Below are positions 38,701 to 49,700 of a stretch of 64,000 bases of DNA, one piece after another (positions within the stretch are counted from its first letter, which is position 1; each line of letters starts with the position of its first letter). The notes under the pieces are model-generated. The model was not told the DNA's origin. It saw only the letters and a program-made list of their open reading frames with translations, and searched no databases. The DNA is taken from the NCBI RefSeq assembly GCF_014529535.1, contig NW_023503584.1, positions 4,948,499 to 5,012,498 of the forward strand. The letters are read 5' to 3'. The position numbers and the translations under genes are program-made. The DNA comes from Bradysia coprophila (Eukaryota > Arthropoda > Insecta > Diptera > Sciaridae).

Positions 38701-41700
38701 TTTGTCGATTTGTAAATATCAAATAGTTTAGAATAACCAGAGCATGAACACAACAAACGAACACTCTTCTGATATCTCTAAAAATTTGCCAAGACGTCCG
38801 TCCTTACCTTGTGCTACCTACTTGAAATAACAATAGAAATTTCAACTGAGAAAACTCTCGAATTTATTTGTTCCACGTTTACAATTTTTGTTTCTTTCAC
38901 ACAACAAATGTTACGAATTTTTCAATTGAAAACATCATCATTGCCATCCACAGTCTGTACAGTGCTGTCGTCATTGATCATAATAAAAATTTCCGATTTT
39001 AATATGCTCCTATTTCTGACTGGGATCGGAATTGCTGGATTTTCTGTTGATTTTTCCCGTTCAAGTGTCGTGCTTATCGAACTCTCATCAACCTCATCGA
39101 TTCGAAATCGTTTCGCCTGATTCACCGACTTACCAACCACTTCGAATTTCACGTCATTATTCGTGTCATTGTCATGTATCCACATTTTGTTCAAGAAAAT
39201 GTTCACCATATCATCGTCGTCAATGGATTTACTGCAACTGTCGCAATAGCTCAGTCTACCGGATGATCTCAACGGATCATTGAAAACAAAGTCTTTATGT
39301 GACGATGGTGTTGATACAACATTATTGCTGAACGTATCGCTCGTTCGGCTGGTCTGTGTCGCGGTATTTGATTTCGGTTTGTCTTTATTCGGTCGCAGGA
39401 ACACGTCTTGAATGTCCTGATAAGCTTCGGCATCACTTTTAGGTTTCAGTTTTAATTCACTCATTTGAACACGATCTTTGATATTTTTATTACTTTCATT
39501 GTGAATGGTAGACGAGTCCAGGTTTCCGTTACCACTATCCAACGTTTTGCTCTGCTTTTCCCTTAAGCAACACATAATCCACCACAAAACTAATAAGAGT
39601 AGAACGAAAATTAACAGAGCGCCACACCAAAATATTGATGGAATCCAGAACGGTTGCTCGAATAAATCCTCTTGCACAATCACTGGCTTCAAGTACACCC
39701 ATAACAAGGGAAAGAACACTAGCCAATAAATGAAGAATAAAATCGCAAGAATTGTGAAGAAAAGTCTAGATTTGAACATTTTTGCGTTAAATCTAACCGA
39801 AACGTTCTGTATGGTTTATGGCTCGTTTATTCGGTATACATAGTTTAATTATGCGTTTCGGCATGTAAATATTTCTTGGTTGTTTGAACAGATTGTAAGC
39901 GTTATTGCAACTGGCATTTCTTTCAATTTTTTTTCGAATATTTTTAGTTTATTAATGAGCTGTGAGTCAGTTGGATAAGAGTGTGTTTGTATGTTATCAA
40001 TTTTTCGCGGAAGTGGTTGAAAAAAACAAAACCAAAAGCGAAATATAGAATTTTGTACAGAGATTCTGGTTCATGCTTTGCAAATTTAAGAAAATTATTT
40101 TACAATTTCGTCTTGATTAGATCGAGTTCTTTCAGGAAGTCTGGCGAAATTCTATTTAAAAAAAAACTCGTAAAACTTATAGCTTAATCATTTCCTACAC
40201 ATTGGTGGCAAGATCTACGATTGACGACTCACACAGTTAAGTGTTTCGAATATATCTTCAATGTCCAATTTTCTTGAGATAGTTATTTGGATCACAAGAG
40301 ACGAAAGTAAAGAAATTCAACCGTGCGCGATAGTTGCTGCCTGCGCCGAAGGCAAGAGCCGCAATCGCACAGACTGGATTTCTTTACGTCGTTCCGTGTG
40401 ATTCAAATATTTTTTTTATAACGAGTACTACGAAAATTATAATTGAGGCAAATAAACTCAAAGTATAGTGATTTACGTCACAAGGACCGTTCACTTTCGC
40501 GTGATGTATCAAGTTGAAAAATATTATAATTAAGTATCATCAATCGAAGAGCTAGAAGTTTTCTTGTCCATTGATTCGTTGACTTAAATAACGACAAACG
40601 AAATGATAAATCATAACAAGGTTCTCATTTATAACACTGAGCGATGAACTCCACCAGTCCACCTACAGCAAAGGTGAAGACTAAGAATGACTAAGACAAA
40701 GCCTATAGTCCACGTACTTGTGCACCTTAAGCGCCTTAGGTTCTTTAAGATTTTTCTTTGTTCCATGTTGTTTGCCACGAAAAGTTGTGGAACAAATTTT
40801 TTTACGGAAAAAGGAAAATCGTTTGTCTTCACCGGAAAAGATATTCATATGAAAACCTTCAAAGTCGAATATTTCCGAAAATACAATATCTTTTTGAAAA
40901 ATTTCTTCTGTTCTGGAAAGTATGGCTCATTATCGATAATTCATGGAAGACCGTTTTTGGAGGTGTATGAATGGAGTCGGTATTACGTTTCCCCCAAAAA
41001 GTGTTCCGGAAATTCATCAACTTTGAAGCCATTATCACTGGCTATTTCAAGCTACATTCAAGTACTTCTGATTTCGGCCGGCCGGTCATGATCCATGTTC
41101 AACAACAAAGCATGCACACTTGATCGCGGCCGGAAAAATATATAAGAAAATCCATTTTCGGCCGGAGAGAGCGTCCTAGAAAGTGCTTTCTTGGCCGCAA
41201 ATACCTCTCTCTGAGAAGTACAGAAAAATTGAACATTTGGACTTTTAACAAGTTTAAAGTCACCAGAGGTCTGTTCCTAAAAATAAGTGACGTCTTCATG
41301 GTCCACTGTTTTCCCAATCCTAGAACTACAGAACTGCAGGGAACTCTACCGATCAACTTACTAAGAGTATGCATAACGCAGGCAGAACTTTTACATATGC
41401 CGTGCTTGTAGGTTTCGATTTCCCACAACACACATAACACACAGGAACACATGAAGCTCAATTTTTAATTTTATCCCTTTGTTGTTTGGAATGATCAGTA
41501 TACTAAAAGTTTTAGAATTTGAGTCAGAGTCCCTACTTTGCCTTGCACCTTGCACACCAAAATGTATGGAGAAAATTTCGAAAATGGATGAAGTGCCCTC
41601 ATTTATCAGACCCCCTGAAGAGCGTGCGCAATTTGTGAATGGCCCTAAAAGAAGCTTTCCGTATAGTGACTAATTTACTAAGTTAATAATTTTGATTATT

Positions 41701-42222
41701 TTCTTGTTTAGATGAATGCTGTCTGCTCCCGAGTCAAGTTCTTATACCACAACTACAATTTATCACTTCCATAACATGCGTCGCATCACCTGTTCTCCAA
41801 TTTGTACCATTACCCATAAACGTAAGTTCATCACTAATTACTCAGGCTATTGCTTTTTGCATTCGAAAATATTTATCTAAAAATTTCAAATAGTTGGAGT
41901 ACAATGTCGAACCTGTATGCTTGAAATTCTGTCCAGATGTACCCACAATTGAGGGTGGTTTATCAAGTGATAATATGGTGGATTCTGTACGACATTTACA
42001 GTTGGGAAAAAGACCGGCTTCGTTGCGGAGGTGTACTCGTTGCGGAGCTTCAAGTAGTACTTATAGGTAACATTTCATCGTAAAATCCATCGTAGTCGGT
42101 ACTTGATTATTTTCTTTCAAAAAAAAAGTGTTGCCCGGACTGCAGCAATGAGAGCATGGGAACAACGATGGGCCAGTGGATGTCGATGCGGAGGATTCTG
42201 GCGGTTACAGACTTTAGAATAA
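35712..42222 (+). CDS. MED16: Mediator complex subunit 16
   Basis: MED16 (Drosophila Trap95) is a tail-module subunit of Mediator that connects DNA-bound activators to RNA polymerase II. The spliced frame is complete: exons 35712-35773, 35839-36476, 36541-36881, 36944-37093, 37158-37552, 37616-37755, 37828-38024, 38087-38285, 41712-41821, 41894-42066 and 42129-42222, all with GT-AG borders and consistent phases; 832 aa, close to the family length. It starts MEMLFAVQRK as in the fly protein. Diagnostic stretches include SWGFHTYICDVNTPW, NFHEHIVRAVFFHNGRK and SVRQFGG near the N-terminus (beta-propeller part), and DSVRHLQLGKRP, RCTRCGASS and RTAAMRAWEQRWASGCRCGG at the C-terminus, where the Cys pairs look metal-binding. 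Introns are 62-72 bp except intron 8 (3426 bp), which hosts an antisense gene. AATAAA follows at 42253-42258. Confidence 0.93.
38922..39779 (-). CDS. Intronless two-TM-segment protein nested antisense in MED16 intron 8
   Basis: A single uninterrupted frame encodes 285 aa from an ATG at 39779. Residues about 7-30 and 46-71 are long hydrophobic segments (aromatic and Leu/Ile/Val-rich, the second ending WWIMCCLREK), predicting two membrane helices with a short acidic loop. The remaining 210 residues are polar and Ser/Asp/Lys-rich, with a CDSC motif near residue 180, so they are probably soluble and largely disordered. An AATAAA on the minus strand lies at 38868-38863, about 55 bases after the stop. 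It lies wholly within MED16 intron 8, on the opposite strand. I do not recognise the family. Lack of introns could mean an old retrocopy or simply a small nested gene; length, signal and hydrophobic pattern argue against chance. Confidence 0.72.
   Translation of the reverse strand: MFKSRLFFTILAILFFIYWLVFFPLLWVYLKPVIVQEDLFEQPFWIPSIFWCGALLIFVLLLLVLWWIMCCLREKQSKTLDSGNGNLDSSTIHNESNKNIKDRVQMSELKLKPKSDAEAYQDIQDVFLRPNKDKPKSNTATQTSRTSDTFSNNVVSTPSSHKDFVFNDPLRSSGRLSYCDSCSKSIDDDDMVNIFLNKMWIHDNDTNNDVKFEVVGKSVNQAKRFRIDEVDESSISTTLEREKSTENPAIPIPVRNRSILKSEIFIMINDDSTVQTVDGNDDVFN
40285..40408. repeat. 124-bp inverted repeat in MED16 intron 8
   Basis: The left arm (ATTTGGATCACA...GTAAAGAAAT...GTGCGCGAT) pairs imperfectly with the right arm (ATCGCAC...ATTTCTTTAC...TGTGATTCAAAT). 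The centre is GC-rich, around CTGCGCCGAAGGCAAG. It is probably a foldback element. Confidence 0.65.
40415..41711. other. Remainder of MED16 intron 8, no supported gene
   Basis: Several open frames of 60-135 codons occur on both strands, but none has family-like motifs, and they overlap each other in antisense. A GC-richer patch near 41075-41185 contains repeated GGCCGG. The segment ends in the acceptor of MED16 exon 9 (TTCTTGTTTAG at 41711). Confidence 0.5.
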
Positions 42223-42788
42223 AATATTTGAAGAGTTAAAGATTTAAGGTGAAATAAAGTGTTTTCTATACGAATCTTTCTGTTTGTATTTTGATGGGCG
42301 GTAAGAATATTGCTCGGTCCTACAGAAATTCCCAATTTTTACTGAAAAATAATTAAAAAGCTTTGTTGGGACCTAGGAAAATTCAAACATATAGAGTGAT
42401 ATCGCTTGAATTCAAAAACAATGTTTCGGCTACCCAGCGGATCGTCTAGAGACTGCGTTGAGTACGTTTTATTTTTTTCGATTTGGTGGCTGTTTTAGAT
42501 GTAAATCGGTAAAACATGTAGGTATATCAGAGGGTCGTGAAAAGGTTTGTTTATCAATTTCTCGAGAATCTCGAGTCGAGATCTATTTTTAATAGTCGAA
42601 ATTTCGTATGCATTGGGCATAAATTTCACAAGTTTTCTCGTAATTTAGGCTCTTGACAAGAAAAGTTGAATACGCATCTCTTCTGGATGGTTGATTTTAG
42701 GCACTTTTGCTTGTCGCCCTCACTTCGTTCGTTTCTGAAGTCAAACTTAAAACTTCGTCGTAGATGGACTTCCTTCTTCCTCATTTAG
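42223..42788. other. MED16 3' region and dispersed-repeat fragment
   Basis: It contains the MED16 poly(A) signal (42253-42258), then AT-rich DNA. A short ATG frame at 42421 with a possible donor (GA|GTACGT at 42462) and acceptor (TTTTAG at 42498) could prefix the gene remnant that follows, but the implied intron would be only 37 bp. 42670-42735 matches 54415-54490 (TTAGGCACTNTNGCTTGTCG, then TCACTTCGTTCG-type sequence), so part of this stretch is repeat. Confidence 0.5.
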
Positions 42789-43357
42789 GCACTTAATAGA
42801 ACGGCACTGTTGACCAGAGATATAGCAAATGTGGTTACTAAGGATTTCCATATGCTTTCCAAGTCTATTGAAGGGACGATAAACTATCAGAATGACATTA
42901 TGTCAACAGGTGCCGATGCACTAATGCATGGACTCAATGCTGATCGAAACGATGTCAGTGCCATGTGGAATTTATCGCTAGTGACTGCGGGCAGTCTGTC
43001 CGTCAATGACGGTGAAACATGGAAACTTGTTGAGAATTGTTTCTTCGGAAATGAATTTCAGAGAACTTCAAAGAGATGTAGACCGGCTGCAAAACGAGCT
43101 CACAGAATTTAATACCGTTGAACATACGTCTGATTCACCTATTCATGTCGTACCGAATGGCAAATTTGACATCAACACAGCACGTGTAATCAAAGAGGAA
43201 CGCCGTAGGTAGTGACGACGGCCACATCCATTTCAATGAACTAAATATTAAGCACGTCCAGGTCGATTGCATCAACGACATTCCAATCAACGACACAATG
43301 TTCACCCACGATAGAATTCTGAGTTCTGTGGAATCGTTGATTGTGGATTGCGCATAA
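42789..43357 (+). pseudogene. Frame-broken gene remnant, family unknown
   Basis: Protein-like sequence runs through three successive frames in one orientation. Frame 1 follows a good acceptor (polypyrimidine then TTTAG at 42788) and reads ALNRTALLTRDIANVVTKDF, continuing with MWNLSLVTAGSLSVNDGETW to about 43020. Frame 2 (about 43030-43212) contains FRELQRDVDRLQNELTEFN, a short coiled-coil pattern, and ends ARVIKEERRR-stop. Frame 3 then reads SDDGHIHFNELNIKHVQVD and INDIPINDTMFTHDRILSS to a stop at 43355-43357. The second break coincides with a tandem GTAG duplication (CGTAGGTAGTGAC at 43204-43216): removing one GTAG restores frame. The pattern fits a decaying gene or a sequencing/assembly error. 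I do not recognise the protein. Confidence 0.5.
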
Positions 43358-43639
43358 AAATCAAATATAGCCACTCGCTTGACGAACGAATAATGAGAAT
43401 AATAAAATACTATGACTAAGGATAAAAAGATGAAAAGTAGAGTTATCGTGTGATTTTGTTGATTCGAGGCGTAGCCGAGGTCAATAAACACACGAAAACG
43501 AGACTTTTCATTTTTCTGCCGAGTTATGTTTTGTATGCTGAGGGGTGGAAAATGAGGGGGTGGAAACATTGAAACATGAAAAGTACTGTTTTCGACGCAT
43601 GTAGCATGTAAAACCAATTCCTTATACTATTTTTCTTCA

Positions 43640-44010
43640 AAAGCTGTACTCTGCCGTGAGATTCTTTTCAAAAACAGCCTTCCAGTGGACAATTTATATG
43701 TGCCCACAAACGCACTCGGTCCTAAAGACCAGCAGCAATTTCTTAAAAAATTCCTCGACGCTTGTGTGGCTAGTGGGTGGTGATGAAAAGCCAAAAACAC
43801 GCCCTTTTTCTTATGAAAATTTCTCCAGGTCGTGTGGGGTGTAATTGGAAATCTAATTATATGTACTTTCGGGCGAAAAGGATCTTATGTGGGTTTGGAC
43901 GCAGTTGTCAAAATTTTCATATGGAAATTTCTGGAGGTATAATAATGATGAAGCCATAAGAAGTTCTTATTAAGAACGGTAATTTCAGGGCAAATAGGGT
44001 CTTATAGGGG
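43640..44010. repeat. Dispersed repeat family, diverged copy 1 (plus)
   Basis: It shares in the same order several words with copies at 45490-45790 and 45835-46205: TTATATGTGCC, CTTGTGTGGCTNGT, AAAATTTCTCCAG, GTGTGGGGTGT(A/T)ATTGGAAA, TATGTACTTTCGGG and AGGGTCTTATAGGGG. It is the most diverged of the three long copies and has no coding capacity of its own. Confidence 0.6.
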
Positions 44011-44318
44011 CTTCAAAGCATCTGAACAACTATATACACTGCGTTGTCAATAAATAAACAATATCGCCTGATGTGAATCCAATTTTTATTAATTGTAACA
44101 AATTTCATAATTCAATTTAACGGAAAACGATATTAAAAGAAAAGAAAATTGTATTACAAAAACTTATCGTCTAAAGTTAGAAAATATTGAAAGGGCGAGT
44201 TGAGAAAAACTAATTCTTAACATCGACATCCAATTTGAAACAGAGAATCCAATTCTTGCTATATGAAATTGCCCTTTGGACTATTTGATCCACCAACACA
44301 TGGTACCTTCTTGACTAT

Positions 44319-44819
44319 TTATAATCTAAATCTATTTACATCACTGGTAGAACATCCTGCAACATAAAACAAAGCCCGAAGGCGTTCTTTTTGCTGCCGG
44401 CCATTGCACTGAGCCAATCGTAATAGTGCTGAATGAGCTCGCTCGGCCAAAAACTTCTTTCCATCGGTTAGTAATTCCTGATTTTCGTCCGGGCTTTCCT
44501 TGCCGCTGTCGTCACTTGACGAAGACATTTCAGCGGGGGAATTATCCTCCCAATCCTGGATTGTGTGAATTATGCGACCTTGCGTTGATACCGTAATTTC
44601 GGTGTCTTCGATAAAGTTCTTCAAAAAATTAGCACCTCCAATTAGATCCATTTTAGTATCGTTTCCTAAAACGAATATTACTTTTGTTTCACAAATCCAA
44701 TAATCCAATTCGGGCCTTAACTCACCGTAAGTTTGTTTTATGAGAATTTTCCGCAATAACATTCTAAACCTATTCGATTCTAAAAATGACAGATAGATAA
44801 TATAGTCTGGGCGATGCAT
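44319..44819 (-). CDS. Small two-exon gene of unknown function
   Basis: The frame stays open through a 60-bp interval that has the hallmarks of an intron: donor ACG|GTGAGT (44725) and acceptor TTCGTTTTAG (44666), the same size as other small introns here. Removing it gives exons 44819-44726 and 44665-44319 and 146 aa, keeping frame (TYG-NDTK across the junction). The product starts MHRPDYIIYL; the middle is MDLIGGANFLKNFIEDTEIT followed by an acidic Ser-rich patch (SSSSDDSGKESPDENQE) and a basic amphipathic C-terminal region containing LAERAHSALLRLAQCNGRQQ and ALFYVAGC. No domain is recognised. The first exon is the least certain part: another acceptor (CATTTTTAG) lies inside it, so an upstream exon could be spliced there instead. 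Both flanks are repeat-rich. Confidence 0.5.
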   Translation of the reverse strand: MHRPDYIIYLSFLESNRFRMLLRKILIKQTYGELRPELDYWICETKVIFVLGNDTKMDLIGGANFLKNFIEDTEITVSTQGRIIHTIQDWEDNSPAEMSSSSDDSGKESPDENQELLTDGKKFLAERAHSALLRLAQCNGRQQKERLRALFYVAGCSTSDVNRFRL

Positions 44820-45489
44820 TTTATTGTATGCAAAAATTGCAAACCCAAAAAAATCAGCCACAATATAGTTATGAATGATGAAAACTATCGTCCAAAAAAA
44901 GTCCGATTCGATTTGATGCCCAAGTAATATTTTACATTTTTCCTATAAGAAGTTCATATTCTCCTTCACACAATAATATGGTCGCGATGTTGACATCTAA
45001 AAAATGATTGATTCGTCACATGTCAGAAATTGTCGATAACTCAGTGAGCGTGAATACCGACAACGTTATGGCGGTTTTTTTTTAAATTGATTTTGTAAAA
45101 TAGAGAATAATGATCTCGTGACATATTTTGTATTCGTGTTAGTGTTTTCTATTTTCTGCAGATGGTCTAAACTTAGCTGATTCTGTTTTATATAAAGAAT
45201 CAAGAGGTAAGTCTTTAAAATTGAAATATTACTAAACGATAAAGGAGAAAGCATTTTTTTTGTAGTCATATCACGCGGTTGGGAGAACCTATGAATAATG
45301 TAATTAACGCTCTGAATAGTTTGACTTTGCTAAATTCACAAAATTGTAGCTTAGGAACAAGTTACGAACAATATTTCAATTTTCAATCTCTTAAAAGAAG
45401 AATAGCGAAGATAGCGAATATTATAGTGAAATAAAATGTGTGATCTGAGTGTTGTAATGACTACGGCAGTCCGGATTTGGAGTAATACA

Positions 45490-45790
45490 GAGGAATTCTT
45501 CTGAAATCGAACGCTTTTTCTATTGGAATTTTTTATATGTGCCTAGAAAGGTATTCGACCCTAGAAGCCAAAACCACTTTCAAAAAAATTCTTCGAAGCT
45601 TGTGTGGCTGGTAAGAGGTCATCAAAAACCGAAAACTCACTTTTCTTACAAAAATTTCTCCAGTTACACGAGCCGTACTGGGTCATGTGGGGTGTTATTG
45701 GAAAGGTAATTGCATATACTTTCAGGGAAAGTAGAGCTTACGGAAATTTGGTAGCATCTGCGATTCAATGTAAGCACTCAAACATTTAAA
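45490..45790. repeat. Dispersed repeat family, copy 2 (plus arm of an inverted pair)
   Basis: It begins GGAATTCTTCTGAA, runs through TTCTATTGGAATTTTTTATA and AGAAGCCAAAACCACTTTCA, then GTGTGGCTGGTAAGAGGTCA, and ends near GTAGCATCTGCGATTC. It is nearly identical over long stretches to the reverse complement of 45835-46205, so the two can fold back on each other. Confidence 0.75.
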
Positions 45791-45834
45791 CTTCTCATAA
45801 TTTGTCGTATATGCTTCCTAACCCCTCACGACCA

Positions 45835-46205
45835 TGTACGTTTCGTGTACCTTGAGAAATTTCTGTAAGAAAAGTGTAATTTTTCCGTGTTTTTTTGGTT
45901 GAAAACTTCAACTGTACACATCTCAGTGTGGATGAATTTTAAACCCAATAAGACCCTATTTGCCCCGGAAGTACATGCAATTACCTTTCTAATGACACCA
46001 CACGCGGCTCGTGTAACTGGAGAAATTTTTGTAAGAAAAGTGCAAGTTTTCGGTTTTTGATGACCTCTTACCAGCCACATCAGCTTCGAAGATTTTTTTT
46101 GAAAGTGGTTTTGGCTTCTGGGGTCGAATACCTTACTGGGCACATATAAAAAATTCCAATAGAAAATGCGTCCGATTTCGGTCTTCTGTTTTTCAGAAGA
46201 ATCCC
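45835..46205. repeat. Dispersed repeat family, copy 3 (minus arm of an inverted pair)
   Basis: This is the inverted counterpart of 45490-45790. On the minus strand it reads GGATTCTTCTGAA, TTCTATTGGAATTTTTTATA, GTGTC/GTGGC TGGTAAGAGGTCA-like sequence, then GGTAATTGCATGTACTTCCG and GGGTCTTATTGGG. It extends further at the loop side than the plus arm. Confidence 0.75.
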
Positions 46206-46760
46206 TCACAATGTGAGCTTCATGAGAATTGCTTTCAATTCTAATTACATTTATCAGGTTCGACTTTCATCGAACCAATGCAAAAATTTGGACAACAAAC
46301 ATTCATCGTTGTGTCTTAGTTTGTGTCACGGATACTGTTACAGACTCGCACCTATAACAATATTTGCTTTTCTTTGATGTGTCCTAGATAGCACAGATGG
46401 TTTGAATTGTTGTGCTTTTGATTTTTTGTACGTAGTCATCAAAACGGTAACGACAATTTTTAGCGAATTGTGATAGATATAGATGACCGACATTTCAATT
46501 AGCTCGGTTAAGCTTTACCTGTATGCAAAGTATCTGAATATCATTCAGAAATTCTGAATCAGAATCGTTTGCATGATTTTTGGTTCATTCGAAATGTAAT
46601 GTAATGCTATATCACTACACCGTTAAAGTTTTACCCCAATAAAATAATATTACCAAAGTAAGCTACTCTGATCCAAAAATGTTGTTTGTCACAATTTTCA
46701 ATCGTCAAAATCTATATGAACTCGTTACTTTCTAAATTCGCAATTAAAAATTTAAAATAA

Positions 46761-49700
46761 ATGGAAAATTTGTGTCCGTTTTGCGTAGAGCCATTAAATT
46801 CGGCGGATTGCTCCAAATTATATGCGAAAGGGTGTGATTCGATCAACCAAAAAATTAAGTTTCTCGGACTGGACATTCCAGAGGTTCCTATCCATTATTT
46901 GCATAATTTTGTGATTAGATGTGTTTCTTACGATTAAATTTCCTAATATTTACTTTGTATTTGTCAGGTTTTAGTCGGTCAGTTTGTTCACAAACATTGT
47001 CGAAGAGATTTTGGCCGTAAGTCCAGTAAAGAGTCATATCCAGAGGATCTCACAGCTTCCAATCAAATCACCTCAGATGTTTCATTGGACGAAATATGCT
47101 TCTTTTGCGGCTGCCCGGCGAAGTATATTGAAAATGGAAAGCGACGGCTCGATGTAGAGATCGCAAAAACATCAAAATTTATTGAAAACCTTCCTGCAAA
47201 TATTGCGAAACGCAGCGACGAATGGTCCCAAAAAGTTGCAAATCGAATTGAAGGCAAAGATCTGCTGAATGCAACTTATCACAAAAACTGCAACATTCAT
47301 TTCCAAACTCTCAAAAGCATTCCTTTGTGTCATGGGGTTAGTGTTGCCAAACAAGTTGGTCGTCCACAAAATCAATCGAAGCTCGAGGCTCTTTCTAAAG
47401 TGGTAAAACTGATGGAAAGTGCTGAGGACGAGATCTTTTCAATAAAAGATCTCGTTGAACTAATGCAACAAGAATGTGATGAAATCATCGAGAATCGGTA
47501 TTTGAAGAAAAAGCTTCTGGAATATTTCGGAGAAAGGGTTCTGGTGATAACAAACGATGGCAAACCCGACCTGCTAGTTTTAAGGTAAAAATTTAACGTT
47601 TTCCTAAGGGTCACAGACTATGCCAGCTTTTTAGAGATGCATTTAGAGGTTAAAGTTTCGGGCCTAATATATTTGGCGTATAGTACCCATGGTAATTGGG
47701 AATCTAGTAGAGCTCGTAATTTGAGAATGAAACTTAATTAAGGTGTAAAAGTTCACCACAATCTAATTAGATAAAAAATTGAAATGTCTGACTCCAATAC
47801 TAATTTTCGAATTCAAGTTTGCTGAACCGCAACTAATAAGAAATGATGGCTTTGATAACAATCTATCCACGGTATTTAAAGCGATAGACCTCAGTAAAAA
47901 CAGGCGAATGATTACATGAAAAATACACTACACAGGGATGATCATTAATTTTTCTTTAGAATTTAGACTGGATTCCAAATTCAGATATTTTTGAAACACC
48001 TCCCGGATAATGACAACTCAAAGTTGTGACGTTTTTAGTCTTCGAACCACAAAATTATTATTGCTGATTTCTACACTAAATTTGACCTCATTAGTCGACT
48101 TGTGTCTACTGTTATTGCTTTAACTTCTAATTCTGAAATGTAATTTGCAGCCAGTCAGTGAAACCCTTGATCAACAAACTGTATGAACAACAGTTGTCAA
48201 GACAAGGTCAGTCCGAACGAGATGTTTACGTTTCAAAAGCAGCTGATATTATCAAGTCAGAGGTGTTGGTTGCATCTGCGAACAAGGAATGTTACCCATC
48301 TTCAGAAACGTTATCAGATGTGGCGAAACAGAACCAATTTCTACCCAATTCGCTTCGTCGTTTCCTCAGTGAAATTTTTGTTGAGGCTAACTGTGAATTA
48401 AAGATTGCTTCAATTGGACAAGCCATCATGCAAGCGATGAGACCACGAACAATCATTGCGCCTTTACAAATTGGTCTGGGTGTCCAACTACATCACGCAT
48501 TTAAATCAAAGTTTCTGATCGAAACTCTTCATAAAATGGGATTTTCATCCTCGTATTCGGAGGTGCTAAGATTCAGATATTGCGCCGCTTCGACTGTCGA
48601 AGAAATTCATCCCAATCCTAATCAAGTAATGAAACTCAGGCAGAATAATTACAATTTGTATACTAATTGTTCGGTTTCGTTTAGATGGTCAAGTTTGTGG
48701 CTGACAACATCGATCATGACACACGAACGATCGATGGCAAAGGTACGTTCCATGGCATGGGAATTATCGCTGCGTTCACGCCAGGACAAAGTAGCAAAGT
48801 CGTCGTTAGAAGCAAAGCAACGATTGAAGACGTAAAAGCTGTTGGACAGATCGAAGTTTTACCATACTCAAACAAACCTGTTGGGCATGGTATGTGCTAT
48901 GAGGATGTACCAGAGCTCAAGTACGAAGACGATTTTCTTCCTACAACATTACTGTTAAACACAACATGGTTGCTTCGAACAACACGTCCATCGTGGTCTG
49001 GAATAATGCAGCTAATTAGTCATGGATCACATCCGGGTAATTCAGAGCTTAGTTTTTTCTTCCAAAACAATGAAAAGGGTCATCTATAAAGTGCGTGCAC
49101 ATTTAACCGAAACGCCTCTTTCACCTCGTTTTGTACTCGCTTCTCCTTGTAAAAATGTATTTTAGATCACCGTATTTGTGTACGTACTTTGTGAATGGTT
49201 CCTTATCAATTCTTAGGCTAGAGTTAACTGTGTCGTTTTCCTTTAGGCAACTCATCCATCAAAGTTTTACCAATGATCGACCTTGCTGCATCAGATCCGA
49301 CATGCATTTTCTCTGCTCTCCACTTTCTATGTAAAGAAGCTGAAAAGTATGGCGTGACACCTATAATAACATTTGATCAGCCCTTATGGTGGAAAGCATC
49401 GTTGATAATCCAAGATGAGCCTGTTTCTAGTCGATTAAAAAAAATCGTCCTGCTTTTGGGAGGATTCCATATGCAAATGAGTTTCCTTGGTTCGATTGGC
49501 TATTTGATGACTGGGACTGGTTTGCAGGAGTGTTTGGAAACTGTTTACGCGCCTAATAGTGTCATACATATGCTATCTGGGAAAGCAATTCAACGTGCAG
49601 TTCGTGGCCATTTTCTAGTTAGCACCGCGGTAAATGCATTGATTACAAAGAAAGCTGAATCCATCCTACCGAAAATTGACTGGAACACACTCTTTGCTGA

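Larger units (their letters stand above)
44820..46760. other. Repeat-rich interval before the CXC gene
   Basis: Apart from the inverted pair of dispersed repeats at 45490-46205, nothing coding is visible. A segment at 46336-46376 (GACTCGCACCTATAACAAT) resembles one just after the stop of the next gene (52064-52094, GATTCGCTCCTATAACAAT), noted under findings. Confidence 0.5.

Noticed and set aside
40687..41461. Overlapping frames of 134 (plus) and 120 (minus) codons in MED16 intron 8
   Set aside because: Neither has recognisable motifs or codon structure. They neighbour each other on opposite strands across a GC-richer patch, and chance is sufficient.
42421..42550. Possible two small exons (MFRLPSGSSRDC..., CKSVKHVG...) leading into the gene remnant
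   Set aside because: The phases fit, but the intron would be only 37 bp, well below the shortest convincing intron here (60 bp), and repeat sequence lies between.
43135..43617. 160-codon frame on the minus strand
   Set aside because: It is partly the antisense shadow of the plus-strand gene remnant, which has the better protein character.
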